The position numbers were made by a program, and so were the translations under genes. Below are positions 17,571 through 27,097 of a stretch of DNA of 35,241 nucleotides, piece by piece (positions within the stretch are counted from its first letter, which is position 1; the number at the start of each line of letters is the position of its first letter). The DNA comes from Chlorobium sp. GTDB lineage: Bacteria > Bacteroidota > Chlorobiia > Chlorobiales > Chlorobiaceae. The notes under the pieces were generated by a model that searched no databases, was not told the origin of the DNA, and saw nothing but the letters and a program-made list of their open reading frames with translations. Location of the stretch: NCBI RefSeq assembly GCF_021740465.1, contig NZ_JAIOZR010000022.1:1-35241 (forward strand), given 5' to 3'.

Positions 17571-18506
17571 ATGAAACGGGTTTCATGTATCGATATCGGC
17601 ACCAATACCGCCCTGCTCCTGATCGCCGACCTTGTTCCGGAAAGCGGCACAATCATCCCTGTGCTGCACCGGCAGACCATTGTGCGGCTTGGGGAACAGG
17701 TTGACCAGCGTAAGCATATCGGCGGCGAAGCCCTCGGGCGCCTGGTCGCATGCCTCCGCGATTACCGTACCATCTCGGAAGAAGAGGGGACGCAAACCGT
17801 TATCGCGGCGGGAACAAGCGCCCTGAGGGATGCCGCAAACCGTGATGAGGTTATTGCGGCGGTTGCAAGAGAAGCAGGCATTGAGATCTCCTGTATTTCC
17901 GGCGAAGAAGAGGCTGAACTGACCTTTTTCGGCGCAGTGGCAGGCATGAACGATCTGCCGGAAACCTTCGCGGTGATCGACATCGGGGGCGGCAGCACGG
18001 AAATTTCCATGGGTTCGCTCGGCGGAGTCGAAGAGAGCGTGAGCATGGATATCGGTTCGGTTCGGCTTACCGAACGCTTTTTCAGTGCGCTCCCCCCTTC
18101 AGAGCACGAGCTGGAAGCCGCACGCATGGAGATCGACCGGGTGCTCTGCGCATCCGTTCTCCCTTTTTTCGCATCCAGAGAATCGGTTTACGGGGTTGCC
18201 GGAACCCTGACCACCATAGCTCAGGTCAGCCAGGGGCTGAAACATTTCGATGCCCTGAAGGTGCAGAACTACCCCCTCGGCTACGGCGAGGTCCACCTCC
18301 TGTTCGATCAGCTCCGCAACAGCACTCTGGAGGAGATCCTGGCACTGGGAATCCCCGAGGGGCGTGCCGATGTCATCACCATGGGCACCCTGATCCTGCT
18401 CCAGTTCATGCGCCTCCTGGGAGTCGGCCGGATACGGGTCAGCATTCAGGGGCTGCGTTTCGGTCTTGCACAGAAAGAACTGCTGCGCCTGCAGGAGATG
18501 GCTTGA
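17571..18506 (+). CDS. Ppx/GppA-family phosphatase (exopolyphosphatase-like)
   Basis: The 311-residue protein is a short, two-lobed Ppx/GppA enzyme of the ASKHA fold. It shows 'CIDIGTNTALLLIADL' (phosphate loop 1), 'VIAAGTSALRDAANRDEV', the catalytic Glu region 'ISGEEEAELTFFGAV' and 'FAVIDIGGGSTEISMG' (phosphate loop 2). It lacks the C-terminal HD-like domains of long E. coli Ppx. Family members hydrolyse polyphosphate or pppGpp; sequence alone does not separate these activities. Its 3' end overlaps the convergent methyltransferase gene by 68 bp. Confidence 0.85.
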   Translation: MKRVSCIDIGTNTALLLIADLVPESGTIIPVLHRQTIVRLGEQVDQRKHIGGEALGRLVACLRDYRTISEEEGTQTVIAAGTSALRDAANRDEVIAAVAREAGIEISCISGEEEAELTFFGAVAGMNDLPETFAVIDIGGGSTEISMGSLGGVEESVSMDIGSVRLTERFFSALPPSEHELEAARMEIDRVLCASVLPFFASRESVYGVAGTLTTIAQVSQGLKHFDALKVQNYPLGYGEVHLLFDQLRNSTLEEILALGIPEGRADVITMGTLILLQFMRLLGVGRIRVSIQGLRFGLAQKELLRLQEMA

Positions 18507-19698
18507 GGGCGTAAACGCATATCGGTTCGCCATCACGGCCCCTTGTAAAAAAGAGATAGCAACGGTCGCTCTCCCTGAGCCTGAACTTGCTGCGTATCTC
18601 TTCCGGCTGGAGCGAAAAATCCCGCCGCTGAACAGCCGCGGCGGTAATTCCATGCCGCCTGAGAAAATCCCGGAAGCTTTTCGGCTTGTATCGCTCGACA
18701 GCCACAACATGGAATGCGCGTCCGGGAAAATCGGCTATAAACCCCTCAGCGGTAAGGAAATCGACGCTTCCGTTGACGAAAGCCAACCCGAGATCAAGAG
18801 CGAGTTTTTTCGTAAGACCGGCCTTGATGATTGCCGCATCAGGTTCGTAGAAAAAGGCCTGAACCGGCACGGCGCGCCCTCTCGGCTCCCCGCCGGTTCC
18901 CTTGATTTCGCGCAGGATCGACCCATCCTGCGCAAGCAGGACGGCAACCCGCTCTACGGCATGATCTTCCGGCCTGTTTCGATCGAGCAGCAGCAGCACC
19001 TCCCTGCACTCTCCTCCAACTGAAACTACACGGATTTCCGACAGTGCCGGCAGCTCCTCACGCAGCCTGCTCAGCTCGAGCGCCGGAGATGCCTTGATCA
19101 TGACTCTCGACGCCTTGCAGAGCAGGAAGTCATGAACGGCGGTGACATCCGGACTTGCCGCCGAAAGGCCTACGGAGCGCCGCCCGCCCTCCCTTCGGGC
19201 GGGATCGACGAAAATCCAGTCGAAAAAACCGTCAGGAAACGAATCCAGCATGGCCAGGCTGTCGCCGCAGCGGGTATCAACGCCGGAAATCCCGATCTGA
19301 CGAAAGTTATGGGCAGCAAGTTCCGCAAGCACGGTATCCCGCTCGCAATAGACGACCTCCCTGAACACCCGGGCAAAAAACATGGTATCGATACCGAGCC
19401 CGCCCGTCAGATCGATGAGGCGCTCACCATGCACAAGCGAAGCCTTGTAGGCCGCACTTGCCTCGCCTGAAGCCTGTTCGAGGGAAAGGGTAGTGTAGAG
19501 TATAGGAAAACGGGAAAGTTCCGGCAGTTTTTTCAGAGCCTTGCGGCGACAGGCCAGCTGTTCGGCAATCGCCCTGGCGGGAATGTCGGCGCACCCCTGA
19601 AAACGCAGGGCAAAGGCAGCCGGATCATCGGAAGCGTGCTCATCGAGCATGTCGAGATTTTCCGGCAGAAGCAGCCGGTGCAGTTCGTCGAGGGTCAT
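18439..19698 (-). CDS. Class I SAM-dependent methyltransferase with THUMP-like C-terminal domain
   Basis: The 419-residue protein contains a Rossmann methyltransferase core in the first half. 'LIDLTGGLGIDTMFFARVF' (about 92-110) is the SAM motif, 'VVYCERDTVLAELAAHNF' the acidic loop, and 'FDWIFVDPARR' the motif IV position. The second half matches the THUMP-like domain found in related Bacteroidetes/Chlorobi proteins, suggesting RNA as substrate; the target is unknown. Its last ~22 codons overlap the convergent ppx gene. Its ATG overlaps the stop of the upstream acyl-CoA synthetase gene (ATGA), so it is probably the last gene of the biotin-operon transcript or of a sub-operon. Confidence 0.8.
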   Translation of the reverse strand: MTLDELHRLLLPENLDMLDEHASDDPAAFALRFQGCADIPARAIAEQLACRRKALKKLPELSRFPILYTTLSLEQASGEASAAYKASLVHGERLIDLTGGLGIDTMFFARVFREVVYCERDTVLAELAAHNFRQIGISGVDTRCGDSLAMLDSFPDGFFDWIFVDPARREGGRRSVGLSAASPDVTAVHDFLLCKASRVMIKASPALELSRLREELPALSEIRVVSVGGECREVLLLLDRNRPEDHAVERVAVLLAQDGSILREIKGTGGEPRGRAVPVQAFFYEPDAAIIKAGLTKKLALDLGLAFVNGSVDFLTAEGFIADFPGRAFHVVAVERYKPKSFRDFLRRHGITAAAVQRRDFSLQPEEIRSKFRLRESDRCYLFFTRGRDGEPICVYALKPSPAGAAVLSVQDRNAAPEC

Positions 19699-21389
19699 TT
19701 CCCCGCTTTCCGGCAGTGCTCTTCGACGAGCTTGCGGCGGAGCACCTTGCCGACAGTGGATTTGGGAAGCGATTCGGTGAACTCCACATGCCGTGGTATC
19801 TTGTAGGCGGCAAGATCCCGGCGGCAGAAGTCGCAGAGGTCGGCGGCCGTAAGCTTTTCCCCTGAACGAAGCACGACCCAGGCCTTGACGGCCTCGACCT
19901 TGTACGAGTCTGGAACTCCGGCAACGCTCACCTCCTGCACGGCTGGGTGGCGGGCTATGACCTCCTCGACGTCACGCGGCCATACCTGGAATCCTCCGGG
20001 CTTGATGACGTCTTTTTTCCGGTCGACGATAAAAAGATAGCCGTCCTCGTCGAGATAGCCGAGATCGCCGGTATAGAGCCAGCCGTTCCTGAGCACCAGC
20101 GCAGTTTCCACAGGGTTCTGCCAGTACTCCCGCATAAGCTGCGGGGCCCGCATGATCACCTCTCCGACTTCATGCGCAGCGAGTTCATCCAGACCACTCT
20201 CCTGCTCGACGATGCGCACCTCGACATCCGGAACGGGAATACCCACCGATCCGGGCTTGTAGACGCCGAGAATAGGGGTGAAAGTTGATGCGAGAGTGGT
20301 TTCGGTAAGGCTGTAGGCGTCAATGATTCTTCCGCCTGTCAGTTCCTCGAAGCTCCGCTTTGTTTCAAGCATGAGAGGAGCTGCTCCCGATACGCTGAGT
20401 TTAAGGGATTTCATGATCCGGCTGTCCTTTCTGACCCTGGGATGATTGAGCAGGGCGGTGAAAAGCGTCGGAACTCCCGGCAGCACGGCAGGCTTCAGGG
20501 TCCTGATGATGTGCAGAAGGTCGTCGATGTCTCGCGGATTGGGAACCATTACAAGCGAATACCCGCCCATTATGGCGGCCGGCATGATGCCTGCCTGCCC
20601 ATAGACGTGAAACATCGGCATGTTCAGAATAATGACATCTTTTCCTTCTTCAAGAATCACGCTGAACCACGACGCAATCTGCATTCCTGAAATAACCAGG
20701 CTCCGGTGTGTGCTGACCGCACACTTGGGGTTGCCGGTCGTCCCGCCGGAAAAGAGAAAGAGAGCCGGCGCGTCATGCCTTACCGGCATGGGTCGCGGTT
20801 CGGCGGAAGCGTGGCGACGAATAAGATCCTGCAGATAATAATCGCCTTTCTGCAGCACAATATGATGGCCATCCTTCTTTTCCTTCAGAAGGGTAAAGAG
20901 CACTTTTACCAGGGGAGGCAGATACTCCTTGATGTTTGTGGCGATCACCCTCTTGAGGCGGGTATCCGGTGCAACGACTTTGATCTTGCCGTAGAAGGAG
21001 GTCAGCACGATAATGGTTTCGGCACCGCACTCGTTGAGCGCATACACAAGTTCATTTTCAGTGTAAAGGGGATTGAGCGGGACGACAATAGCGCCGGTTT
21101 TCCAGACAGCGAGCTCACCGATGAGCATCTGCGGGGAATTGGGCATGAGCAGTGCCACCCGGTCGCCTGAAACAACCCCAAGCTCCAGGAGTGCCTCGGC
21201 AAGCGCATTGCTCTCCTGTTCGAGTGTACCGGCAGAGATGACCGATCCCTTGAAGAGCAATGCCTTTTGATCGGGACATTCGGCAGCCCTCCTGCGAAGC
21301 ACATCGACGAGCGTATGTTCCGGATATGGCTCGAGTGTGTGGGGCACCCCCTTGTCGTAATGATGAATCCAGGGCCTGGAATTGTTCAT
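19695..21389 (-). CDS. Long-chain acyl-CoA synthetase (AMP-forming)
   Basis: The 564-residue enzyme of the ANL superfamily activates a carboxylate with ATP and CoA. The P-loop-like motif 'LFLFSGGTTGNPKCAVSTH' lies near residues 210-228, 'AYSLTETT' follows, then 'YTGDLGYLDEDGYLFIVDRKKDVIKPGG', and the C-terminal catalytic lysine sits in 'LPKSTVGKVLRR'. The pattern fits medium/long-chain fatty acyl-CoA ligases of the FadD type. It lies 68 bp downstream of bioA on the same strand. This is not the BioW family, so a role in pimelate activation is not implied. A housekeeping fatty-acid role is the likelier reading. Confidence 0.87.
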   Translation of the reverse strand: MNNSRPWIHHYDKGVPHTLEPYPEHTLVDVLRRRAAECPDQKALLFKGSVISAGTLEQESNALAEALLELGVVSGDRVALLMPNSPQMLIGELAVWKTGAIVVPLNPLYTENELVYALNECGAETIIVLTSFYGKIKVVAPDTRLKRVIATNIKEYLPPLVKVLFTLLKEKKDGHHIVLQKGDYYLQDLIRRHASAEPRPMPVRHDAPALFLFSGGTTGNPKCAVSTHRSLVISGMQIASWFSVILEEGKDVIILNMPMFHVYGQAGIMPAAIMGGYSLVMVPNPRDIDDLLHIIRTLKPAVLPGVPTLFTALLNHPRVRKDSRIMKSLKLSVSGAAPLMLETKRSFEELTGGRIIDAYSLTETTLASTFTPILGVYKPGSVGIPVPDVEVRIVEQESGLDELAAHEVGEVIMRAPQLMREYWQNPVETALVLRNGWLYTGDLGYLDEDGYLFIVDRKKDVIKPGGFQVWPRDVEEVIARHPAVQEVSVAGVPDSYKVEAVKAWVVLRSGEKLTAADLCDFCRRDLAAYKIPRHVEFTESLPKSTVGKVLRRKLVEEHCRKAGK

Positions 21390-21457
21390 TTCGGTTACTT
21401 CTTGGCGTTACTGAATTTGAGTACAATGAGACAGTTTACATTTCCGGCGGCGATAAA

Positions 21458-22750
21458 TCAACGGATCCCGGCGGCACATTCCCGCACGACGTCGCATACG
21501 GCAGAGGTCAGGGTATCGAGCTCCGCCGTGCTGATAATGAAGGGGGGCATAAGATAGACCAGCCTGCCGAACGGTCTTACCCAGACCCCCCTTTCGACAA
21601 ACATTTTCTGGATCGAACCCATATCGACGGGACGCTGCAGTTCGACAACCCCGATGGCGCCGAGCACTCGGACATCGGCAACCCCGGCATGCGCCCGGCA
21701 GGATTCGAGACCATTTTCAAGCTGCCGTTCGATGCGGCAAACCGCTTCCTGCCAGCCTGAGCCGAGAAGCAGCCTGATACTTGCGCCGGCTACCGCACAG
21801 GCAAGCGGATTGGCCATGAAAGTCGGCCCGTGCATGAACACCCCGGGATCGCCGGAACAGACCGTTTCGGCCACATGCGCTGTCGCAAGGGTGGCTGCAA
21901 GGGTCATGTATCCGCCGGTCAGGGCTTTGCCGACACACAGGATATCGGGCACAACCCCGGCATGCTCAAGTGCGAATAATTTCCCCGTACGTCCGAAGCC
22001 TGTCGCGATTTCGTCGAAAATCAGAAGAACGCCGTAATGGTCGCACAGCTCGCGAAGCCGCCGCAGATAGTGCGGAGAATAAAACCGCATGCCCCCCGCG
22101 CCCTGAACCACCGGTTCGATGATCACTGCGGCGAGATCGTCGGCATGCCGTTCGAGATTCAGGCGCATGTCCTCAATATACTCCTCGCTCCATGTATCGT
22201 GAAAACCGCACCGCGGAGCTTCGGCAAAATACTGCTCGGGAAGAAAACCCCTGAAAAGACGGTGCATGCCGGTTTCAGGATCACAGACCGACATGGCTCC
22301 GAAGGTATCGCCGTGATATCCCGATCGTACAGTCAGCATCCTTTTTTTCAGGGGTTTTCGCTGCGCCGCCCAGTACTGCAGCGCCATTTTCAGGGCGACC
22401 TCCACGGAAACCGAGCCCGAATCGGAAAAAAACACCCGGTCGAGCGGCTCGGGAACAAGCTCGACAAGCTGCCTGGCCAGATTGACAGCCGGCTCATGAG
22501 TAAAGCCGCCGAACATGACATGGCTCATGCTCTCGAGCTGATCGCGTACGGCCCGGTTGAGTTCGGGATGGTTGTAGCCGTGCACCGCCGACCACCATGA
22601 GGACATGCCGTCGACGAGCCTTCTGCCGTCGGCCAGCTCGATATATACGCCTCTGGCCCCTTTGACGGGATACACCGGAAGCGGATTGCTGAGCGAGGTG
22701 TAGGGATGCCAGATGTGGCTGCGGTCGAAACCGGAATCGATACTGTTCAT
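21458..22750 (-). CDS. bioA: Adenosylmethionine-8-amino-7-oxononanoate aminotransferase
   Basis: BioA transfers the amino group of SAM to KAPA, giving DAPA in biotin synthesis. The 430-residue class III aminotransferase starts with '[18 protein letters not shown]', typical of BioA. It contains '[20 protein letters not shown]', '[17 protein letters not shown]' and '[17 protein letters not shown]'. The PLP lysine is K275 in '[13 protein letters not shown]'. The conserved Trp-Trp segment near residue 52 supports BioA over other class III enzymes. It lies 18 bp downstream of bioD. Confidence 0.94.
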   Translation of the reverse strand: MNSIDSGFDRSHIWHPYTSLSNPLPVYPVKGARGVYIELADGRRLVDGMSSWWSAVHGYNHPELNRAVRDQLESMSHVMFGGFTHEPAVNLARQLVELVPEPLDRVFFSDSGSVSVEVALKMALQYWAAQRKPLKKRMLTVRSGYHGDTFGAMSVCDPETGMHRLFRGFLPEQYFAEAPRCGFHDTWSEEYIEDMRLNLERHADDLAAVIIEPVVQGAGGMRFYSPHYLRRLRELCDHYGVLLIFDEIATGFGRTGKLFALEHAGVVPDILCVGKALTGGYMTLAATLATAHVAETVCSGDPGVFMHGPTFMANPLACAVAGASIRLLLGSGWQEAVCRIERQLENGLESCRAHAGVADVRVLGAIGVVELQRPVDMGSIQKMFVERGVWVRPFGRLVYLMPPFIISTAELDTLTSAVCDVVRECAAGIR

Positions 22751-22768
22751 ACTTGTTTTCTCTGCGCT

Positions 22769-23458
22769 TTATTTCCCCTGCAGTAATCCCGAAAGTTCCG
22801 ATGCCGTCACTTCAAGGCCGTTTTCATCGAGGGTTACAACCGGGGATGAAAGGCCGTACCGCTTCAGGAAGTGGCGGATGATCCCGACCGCATCGTCGGC
22901 GATGATGCGGTCGGCTTCCTGAAAGCGGTTGAACACGATGCCCCGGAGAGGGATGCCTCGTTTCAGGCATGCCTCGACGGCCAGAAGGGTGTGGTTGATG
23001 CTGCCTAACCGGGAAGAGGTGACCAGCAGGAGCGGATAACCGGCATCCCGGATATAGTCGGCAAGCAGCAGATCGGAGCTCAGAGGAACCAGGAGTCCCC
23101 CGGCACCTTCAAGCAGGACGATACTGTAGCGCTGCTGCAGGATGAAGGTCGAGCGCCTGATAGCCATAACGTCGACGGCCCTGTTTTCAAGCCTGGCGGC
23201 CAGATGGGGGGATGCCGGATAGGCAAACACGCAGGGAGAGGTAAGTCCCTGGAGGTCCTCTTCATTCAGCTCGCAGCCCATGAGGCGCCGGTGTTCGATA
23301 ATGTCTTCGGCGATTCTGCCCGGGCATCCCGTCTGGACGAGTTTCTGGGTTATGACCGATGTGCCATGTGCAAGAAGCGCTCTGGCAAGCAGGCCGGTGG
23401 CAACGGTTTTGCCTGTTCCGGTATCGATTCCGGAAATTACGGTAACGGATCCTTTCAT
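22769..23458 (-). CDS. bioD: Dethiobiotin synthetase
   Basis: BioD carboxylates DAPA with CO2 and ATP to form the ureido ring of dethiobiotin. The 229-residue protein has the P-loop 'SGIDTGTGKTVATGLLARAL' at about residues 9-28. It also has 'QKLVQTGCP' in the substrate loop, 'VLLEGAGGLLVPLSSDLLLADY' (in part) and 'GIVFNRF'. The substrate-loop motif usually reads 'KPV.TG', so 'KLVQTG' is a mild variant. It is separated from bioC by 2 bp. Confidence 0.92.
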   Translation of the reverse strand: MKGSVTVISGIDTGTGKTVATGLLARALLAHGTSVITQKLVQTGCPGRIAEDIIEHRRLMGCELNEEDLQGLTSPCVFAYPASPHLAARLENRAVDVMAIRRSTFILQQRYSIVLLEGAGGLLVPLSSDLLLADYIRDAGYPLLLVTSSRLGSINHTLLAVEACLKRGIPLRGIVFNRFQEADRIIADDAVGIIRHFLKRYGLSSPVVTLDENGLEVTASELSGLLQGK

Positions 23459-23460
23459 GG

Positions 23461-24237
23461 TTATTGCATTCTGAAACAGCAGTAAAGCGGTCTGTAGGTC
23501 AGGTAGACCCCTTCCCCACAGGAGTAAGCCTCCCGGTAGGCATGAAGAAACCGCAGGTAGCTCCCTTTCGTCCAGGATCGCCTCACCAGCCCGTTGACCC
23601 CGGTTTTCCGGATGTGGCGAAGCACCTCCCCCGGAGAGTCGAAGGCGATCCTCCGCTGCTCCTCCTTTGAAGCGAGAAGTTCGAAACAGCCCCCGGCAAG
23701 AGCGGCAATATCCTCAAGCGCAGGATAACACAGTCCGGTATGTTCGATGCTGGCGATCTCCCGCATGTTGAGCGGACTGAAGGTGCTGAAGGCGAGTATG
23801 CCGCCGGGTTTCAGGCAGCGGGACATCTTCCGGAAAAAACCTTCAAGGTCCGACAGCCACTGGACGGTTGCGTTCGAGGCCACAAGATCGAGCCCGCCCG
23901 GCAGCTCCTCGAGGTTCTCGATATCTCCGGGAAGAAAGTCAAAGTGCAGGGGCCGGTGACGGAGGGTTTCAAAAGCGATATACCCGCGGCTCTCTGCTAC
24001 AAGATCGTTGGCTATGTAGGTTTCGACCCTGCAGCGCTCAAGCAGCGCAGCCGTCAGAGCCCCCGTACCCGCTCCGACTTCCAGCACCCGTCCGAAGCTG
24101 CGGCCGGGCGCGGTGGCACAGATCATATCGGCCAGTACCATGGCCATCTCCAGCTGCACGACGGCATGCTCGCGGTAGGAACCAAGCGCTTTTGCGAACC
24201 GCTCCCTGACAAGCTGTTTGTCTATGCCCTGCTGCAT
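23461..24237 (-). CDS. bioC: Malonyl-ACP O-methyltransferase
   Basis: BioC methylates the free carboxyl of malonyl-ACP (or CoA) so that fatty-acid synthesis can extend it to pimeloyl-ACP methyl ester. The 258-residue class I methyltransferase shows 'RFAKALGSYREHAVVQLEMA' near the start, a BioC-typical segment. The SAM motif is 'VLEVGAGTGALTAALLERC'; 'DLVASNATVQWLSDLEGFF' and 'PGGILAFSTFS' follow. It overlaps the 3' end of bioG by 16 bp, coupling the methyltransferase to the esterase that removes the methyl group. Confidence 0.91.
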   Translation of the reverse strand: MQQGIDKQLVRERFAKALGSYREHAVVQLEMAMVLADMICATAPGRSFGRVLEVGAGTGALTAALLERCRVETYIANDLVAESRGYIAFETLRHRPLHFDFLPGDIENLEELPGGLDLVASNATVQWLSDLEGFFRKMSRCLKPGGILAFSTFSPLNMREIASIEHTGLCYPALEDIAALAGGCFELLASKEEQRRIAFDSPGEVLRHIRKTGVNGLVRRSWTKGSYLRFLHAYREAYSCGEGVYLTYRPLYCCFRMQ

Positions 24238-24905
24238 TCGAGCACCTCATCAAGGCCTGAAAGATGAAAAAACGGATAGTGCGGCATATCGGCAATCACC
24301 GTCTGCGGATAACCCTTCCATGCGGCGAACTGCCGGGATGCTGGAAAGATCATATCCCTGCCTCCAATGATGACATGGTCGTACCGGAACCCTTCCGGCC
24401 CATAGCCGGACTGCAGCCTCCGGGAGAATGCGGCAAGTTCCTCCTGCTGGCAAGCCGATAGCCGTTCGGGCTGTACCGAAAGGAAGTGCTCCAGAGCCTC
24501 CCCGCCGCCGCACATCCTGCGGTTGAACCGAAGCCGGTTTGCGTCGTTGTAGGTATCGAGCGTAGCCTGAAACACCTCGGGATCGATACCTGACTCGCGA
24601 TCGACCGGCGAAAGCGTGCCGTTCACGGCCACGGCATGCGATACGGGAGGAAGCTGCGCATGTGCCGCCGACCAGACGCCGAAAGACCATGCTACAACGG
24701 TACGCTTCCGGTAAGCGCGAAGGGCATCGCAGGTTGCTGCGTCGATCTCCCCGGAGCGGTAGTCATGGAAAGCAAGAAGGTCATATGCAGGATCGGAGGA
24801 ATACTGCCCCGAAAGATGGTCGGCGATACGCCGGTCCATTCCCCAGCCGGAAAAGAAGAGCACTACCTCGCCGGCTCCCTGCCGGATGATCCAGTCGGTA
24901 ATCAT
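24222..24905 (-). CDS. bioG: Pimeloyl-ACP methyl ester esterase, BioG type (DUF452)
   Basis: BioG hydrolyses pimeloyl-ACP methyl ester, ending the disguised fatty-acid phase of pimelate synthesis; it replaces BioH in many genomes. From the ATG at 24905, which overlaps the bioF stop as ATGA, the product is 227 residues. An upstream in-frame start at 24953 lies inside bioF and is unlikely. The alpha/beta-hydrolase nucleophile is Ser74 in 'VVAWSFGVWSA', after the oxyanion segment 'VVLFFSGWGMD'. 'IIGGRDMIFP' probably carries the Asp and 'DMPHYPFFHLSG' the His. Position between bioF and bioC agrees with the role. Confidence 0.9.
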   Translation of the reverse strand: MITDWIIRQGAGEVVLFFSGWGMDRRIADHLSGQYSSDPAYDLLAFHDYRSGEIDAATCDALRAYRKRTVVAWSFGVWSAAHAQLPPVSHAVAVNGTLSPVDRESGIDPEVFQATLDTYNDANRLRFNRRMCGGGEALEHFLSVQPERLSACQQEELAAFSRRLQSGYGPEGFRYDHVIIGGRDMIFPASRQFAAWKGYPQTVIADMPHYPFFHLSGLDEVLECSRA

Positions 24906-26068
24906 GCCGTCCCCGCCTTTATGAGATCGGGAATATACTCGACATCGTCCCACTGCAGGTTCGCCCTGAGAGAAAACCGGATTCTCGCACGGTTTTCAGG
25001 GACGGTAGGAGGCCGGACAGCCATTCCAAGCACACCCGCGCAGCGCAGCTTTTCGGCGAGGTTGAGCGCGCTTTCGTTGCTGCCGGTAATGACCGGCACG
25101 ATATGGCTCTCACCCGGCACCTCGAATCCCGCATCCGCAAGCCTCCCGCGCAGCATGGCCGCGATACGCTGCAGATGTATCCTCTCCCCCTGCATGTCCG
25201 TCTGCTTCCTGAGGGTCATGAGGCTCCAGGCAAGTATCGCCGGAGGCAATGCCGTCGTGAAGATAAACGGGCGCATTGTGTTGACGAGGTAATCGCGAAG
25301 AACGGCATCCATCACGGCGTACGCCCCTGTCGAAGCGAATGCTTTGCCGAAAGTGCCGATAATGATGTCGATGCCGGAAACGGTTCCTGTCGCCTCGCAC
25401 AGGCCAAGACCCCTCTGGCCGAACACCCCGGCCCCATGAGCTTCATCGACAATCAGCACCGCTCCGTACCGTTTTTTCAGATCCACGAGCTTCCGAAGGT
25501 CTGCAAGATCGCCATCCATGCTGAACACCGATTCGGTCACGATGAAGACGTGACGGTAGCGGCCATGCGCTCCGGCAAGCAGCTCTTCAATATGGCTTGT
25601 ATCGTTGTGACGGTAACGCAGGTGCGCAGCTCCGGAAATACCGGTGCCGTCGATGATGCTTGCATGGTTGAGCCTGTCTGAAAGGATCAGGTCGCCGCGT
25701 CCGGCGAGGGCCGGAAGAATGCCGACATTGGCATGATAGCCGCTGTTGAAGACAAGGGCGGCCTCTCTGCCGTAAAGCCGCTCAAGTTCACGCTCGAGCT
25801 GCTCGTACCAGTGATGGTTCCCGGTCAGGAGACGGGAAGAGGAACTGGTCATGGCATACCCGCCTTCCCTGCAGGCCTTGCTGTAGGCATCGCGAAGAAA
25901 ACGGTCTTCACCGAGACCGAGATAGTCGTTCGAGGAAAGGTTGAGGCGGGACTCTCCTGCGACATAGATATACTTCCCGCTCCGCTCTCCGATATCGGGA
26001 AGCGTGCGGAGACGGTTATCACGACGAAGCGCATCGAGCCTGTCGCTGATGAATGCATGAAACGCCAT
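24902..26068 (-). CDS. bioF: 8-amino-7-oxononanoate synthase
   Basis: BioF is a PLP enzyme that condenses pimeloyl thioester with alanine to give KAPA. The 388-residue protein has 'NLSSNDYLGLGED', 'GGYAMTSSSSRLLTGNHHWY', 'LILSDRLNHASIIDG', 'VTESVFSMDGDLADL' and 'VDEAHGAGVFGQRG'. The PLP lysine is K242 in 'IIIGTFGKAFASTGAY'. Motif set and length distinguish it weakly from KBL and ALAS relatives, but its place in a biotin operon is decisive. It lies 2 bp after bioB. Confidence 0.95.
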   Translation of the reverse strand: MAFHAFISDRLDALRRDNRLRTLPDIGERSGKYIYVAGESRLNLSSNDYLGLGEDRFLRDAYSKACREGGYAMTSSSSRLLTGNHHWYEQLERELERLYGREAALVFNSGYHANVGILPALAGRGDLILSDRLNHASIIDGTGISGAAHLRYRHNDTSHIEELLAGAHGRYRHVFIVTESVFSMDGDLADLRKLVDLKKRYGAVLIVDEAHGAGVFGQRGLGLCEATGTVSGIDIIIGTFGKAFASTGAYAVMDAVLRDYLVNTMRPFIFTTALPPAILAWSLMTLRKQTDMQGERIHLQRIAAMLRGRLADAGFEVPGESHIVPVITGSNESALNLAEKLRCAGVLGMAVRPPTVPENRARIRFSLRANLQWDDVEYIPDLIKAGTA

Positions 26069-26070
26069 GA

Positions 26071-27084
26071 CTACTGCAACTCCCTGCCGAACTGTGCCAG
26101 CTGGTCGATGAAGGCCCTGTCGGAGGCGGTATCCCGGCCTCTCGTGGTGAGATAGCCTCCGGTAAGCAGGCCGTTTGCGCCCGAAAGCATGAGCAGGCCC
26201 TGAAAATCCTTCATGACGCTCTCCCTTCCTGCGGCGAACTTGATGATCTTTCCGGGGTGCACCAGCCGGCAGATCGCAAAGGTCTTGACTATATCGGCAA
26301 GATCTGCCGTACGGCTTCCCTCGAGCGGCGTGCCCTCGATCGGTACCAGAACGTTAAGGGGAATAACCGAAACATCGAGTTCGGCGAGCACATAGATCAT
26401 TTCAAGACGTTCGGCCATGCTCTCTCCGACACCGAGAATACCACCGCAACAGACCGGAATGCCGTGCCTGCGCAGCAGCCGCACCGTTTCGATCCGCTCG
26501 TCTACCGTATGGGTATCCGAAATGAGAGCGCCGTATCTCGACGGCGCCACCTGGATATTGATATTGTAATGCGCAATGCCGTGCGCGGCAAGCGCAGCAG
26601 CGGTCTCCTCGCCGAGCACGCCGATCGAGGCGCAGACATTCAGCCCCGGAAGTTCACGGTGCAGAAGGTCGATCATGCCGAGAATCCGGAGAAACTCAGG
26701 CGTCATCTTCAGGTAGCCGTACCCGCTGGTTACAATGCCGAAATGCTCTATGCCCTGGGCAAACGTTTCCGCGGCCTGCCGCAGCACGGCCTCCTCGTCG
26801 GCCAGGCTGTAAACCTCAATGGTCGCGCTGTTGTGGCGGGACTGGGCGCAGAAGCGGCAGTTTTCGCCGCACTCGCCCGATTTTGCGTTCATGATGGAAC
26901 AGGCATGCACCGATCGGGCATCCGGAGCGTAACGGAGCCTCACCTTGTGCGCAAGAGAGGCGAGATCGAGCACTGCGTCGCCCGGCAGTGCGGCAAGCCT
27001 CGATGCCGTTTGACGCTCAAGCGGTTCCCCGGTATCGAAAACACGGTACGCATCGGCAACTGCGGGATGGATAACTGCGGTCAT
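26071..27084 (-). CDS. bioB: Biotin synthase
   Basis: BioB is the radical-SAM enzyme that inserts sulfur into dethiobiotin. The 337-residue protein has the cluster-binding CxxxCxxC motif at C72, C76 and C79 within '[15 protein letters not shown]'. The segment 'VTSGYGYLK' and the later 'VNFLIPI'-like stretch ('[17 protein letters not shown]') are typical. It also has the conserved '[31 protein letters not shown]' region (in part), which holds the Arg ligand of the second, sacrificial Fe-S cluster. The gene begins 13 bp after birA. Confidence 0.95.
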   Translation of the reverse strand: MTAVIHPAVADAYRVFDTGEPLERQTASRLAALPGDAVLDLASLAHKVRLRYAPDARSVHACSIMNAKSGECGENCRFCAQSRHNSATIEVYSLADEEAVLRQAAETFAQGIEHFGIVTSGYGYLKMTPEFLRILGMIDLLHRELPGLNVCASIGVLGEETAAALAAHGIAHYNINIQVAPSRYGALISDTHTVDERIETVRLLRRHGIPVCCGGILGVGESMAERLEMIYVLAELDVSVIPLNVLVPIEGTPLEGSRTADLADIVKTFAICRLVHPGKIIKFAAGRESVMKDFQGLLMLSGANGLLTGGYLTTRGRDTASDRAFIDQLAQFGRELQ

Positions 27085-27097
27085 AAGCGGTAGCGAT

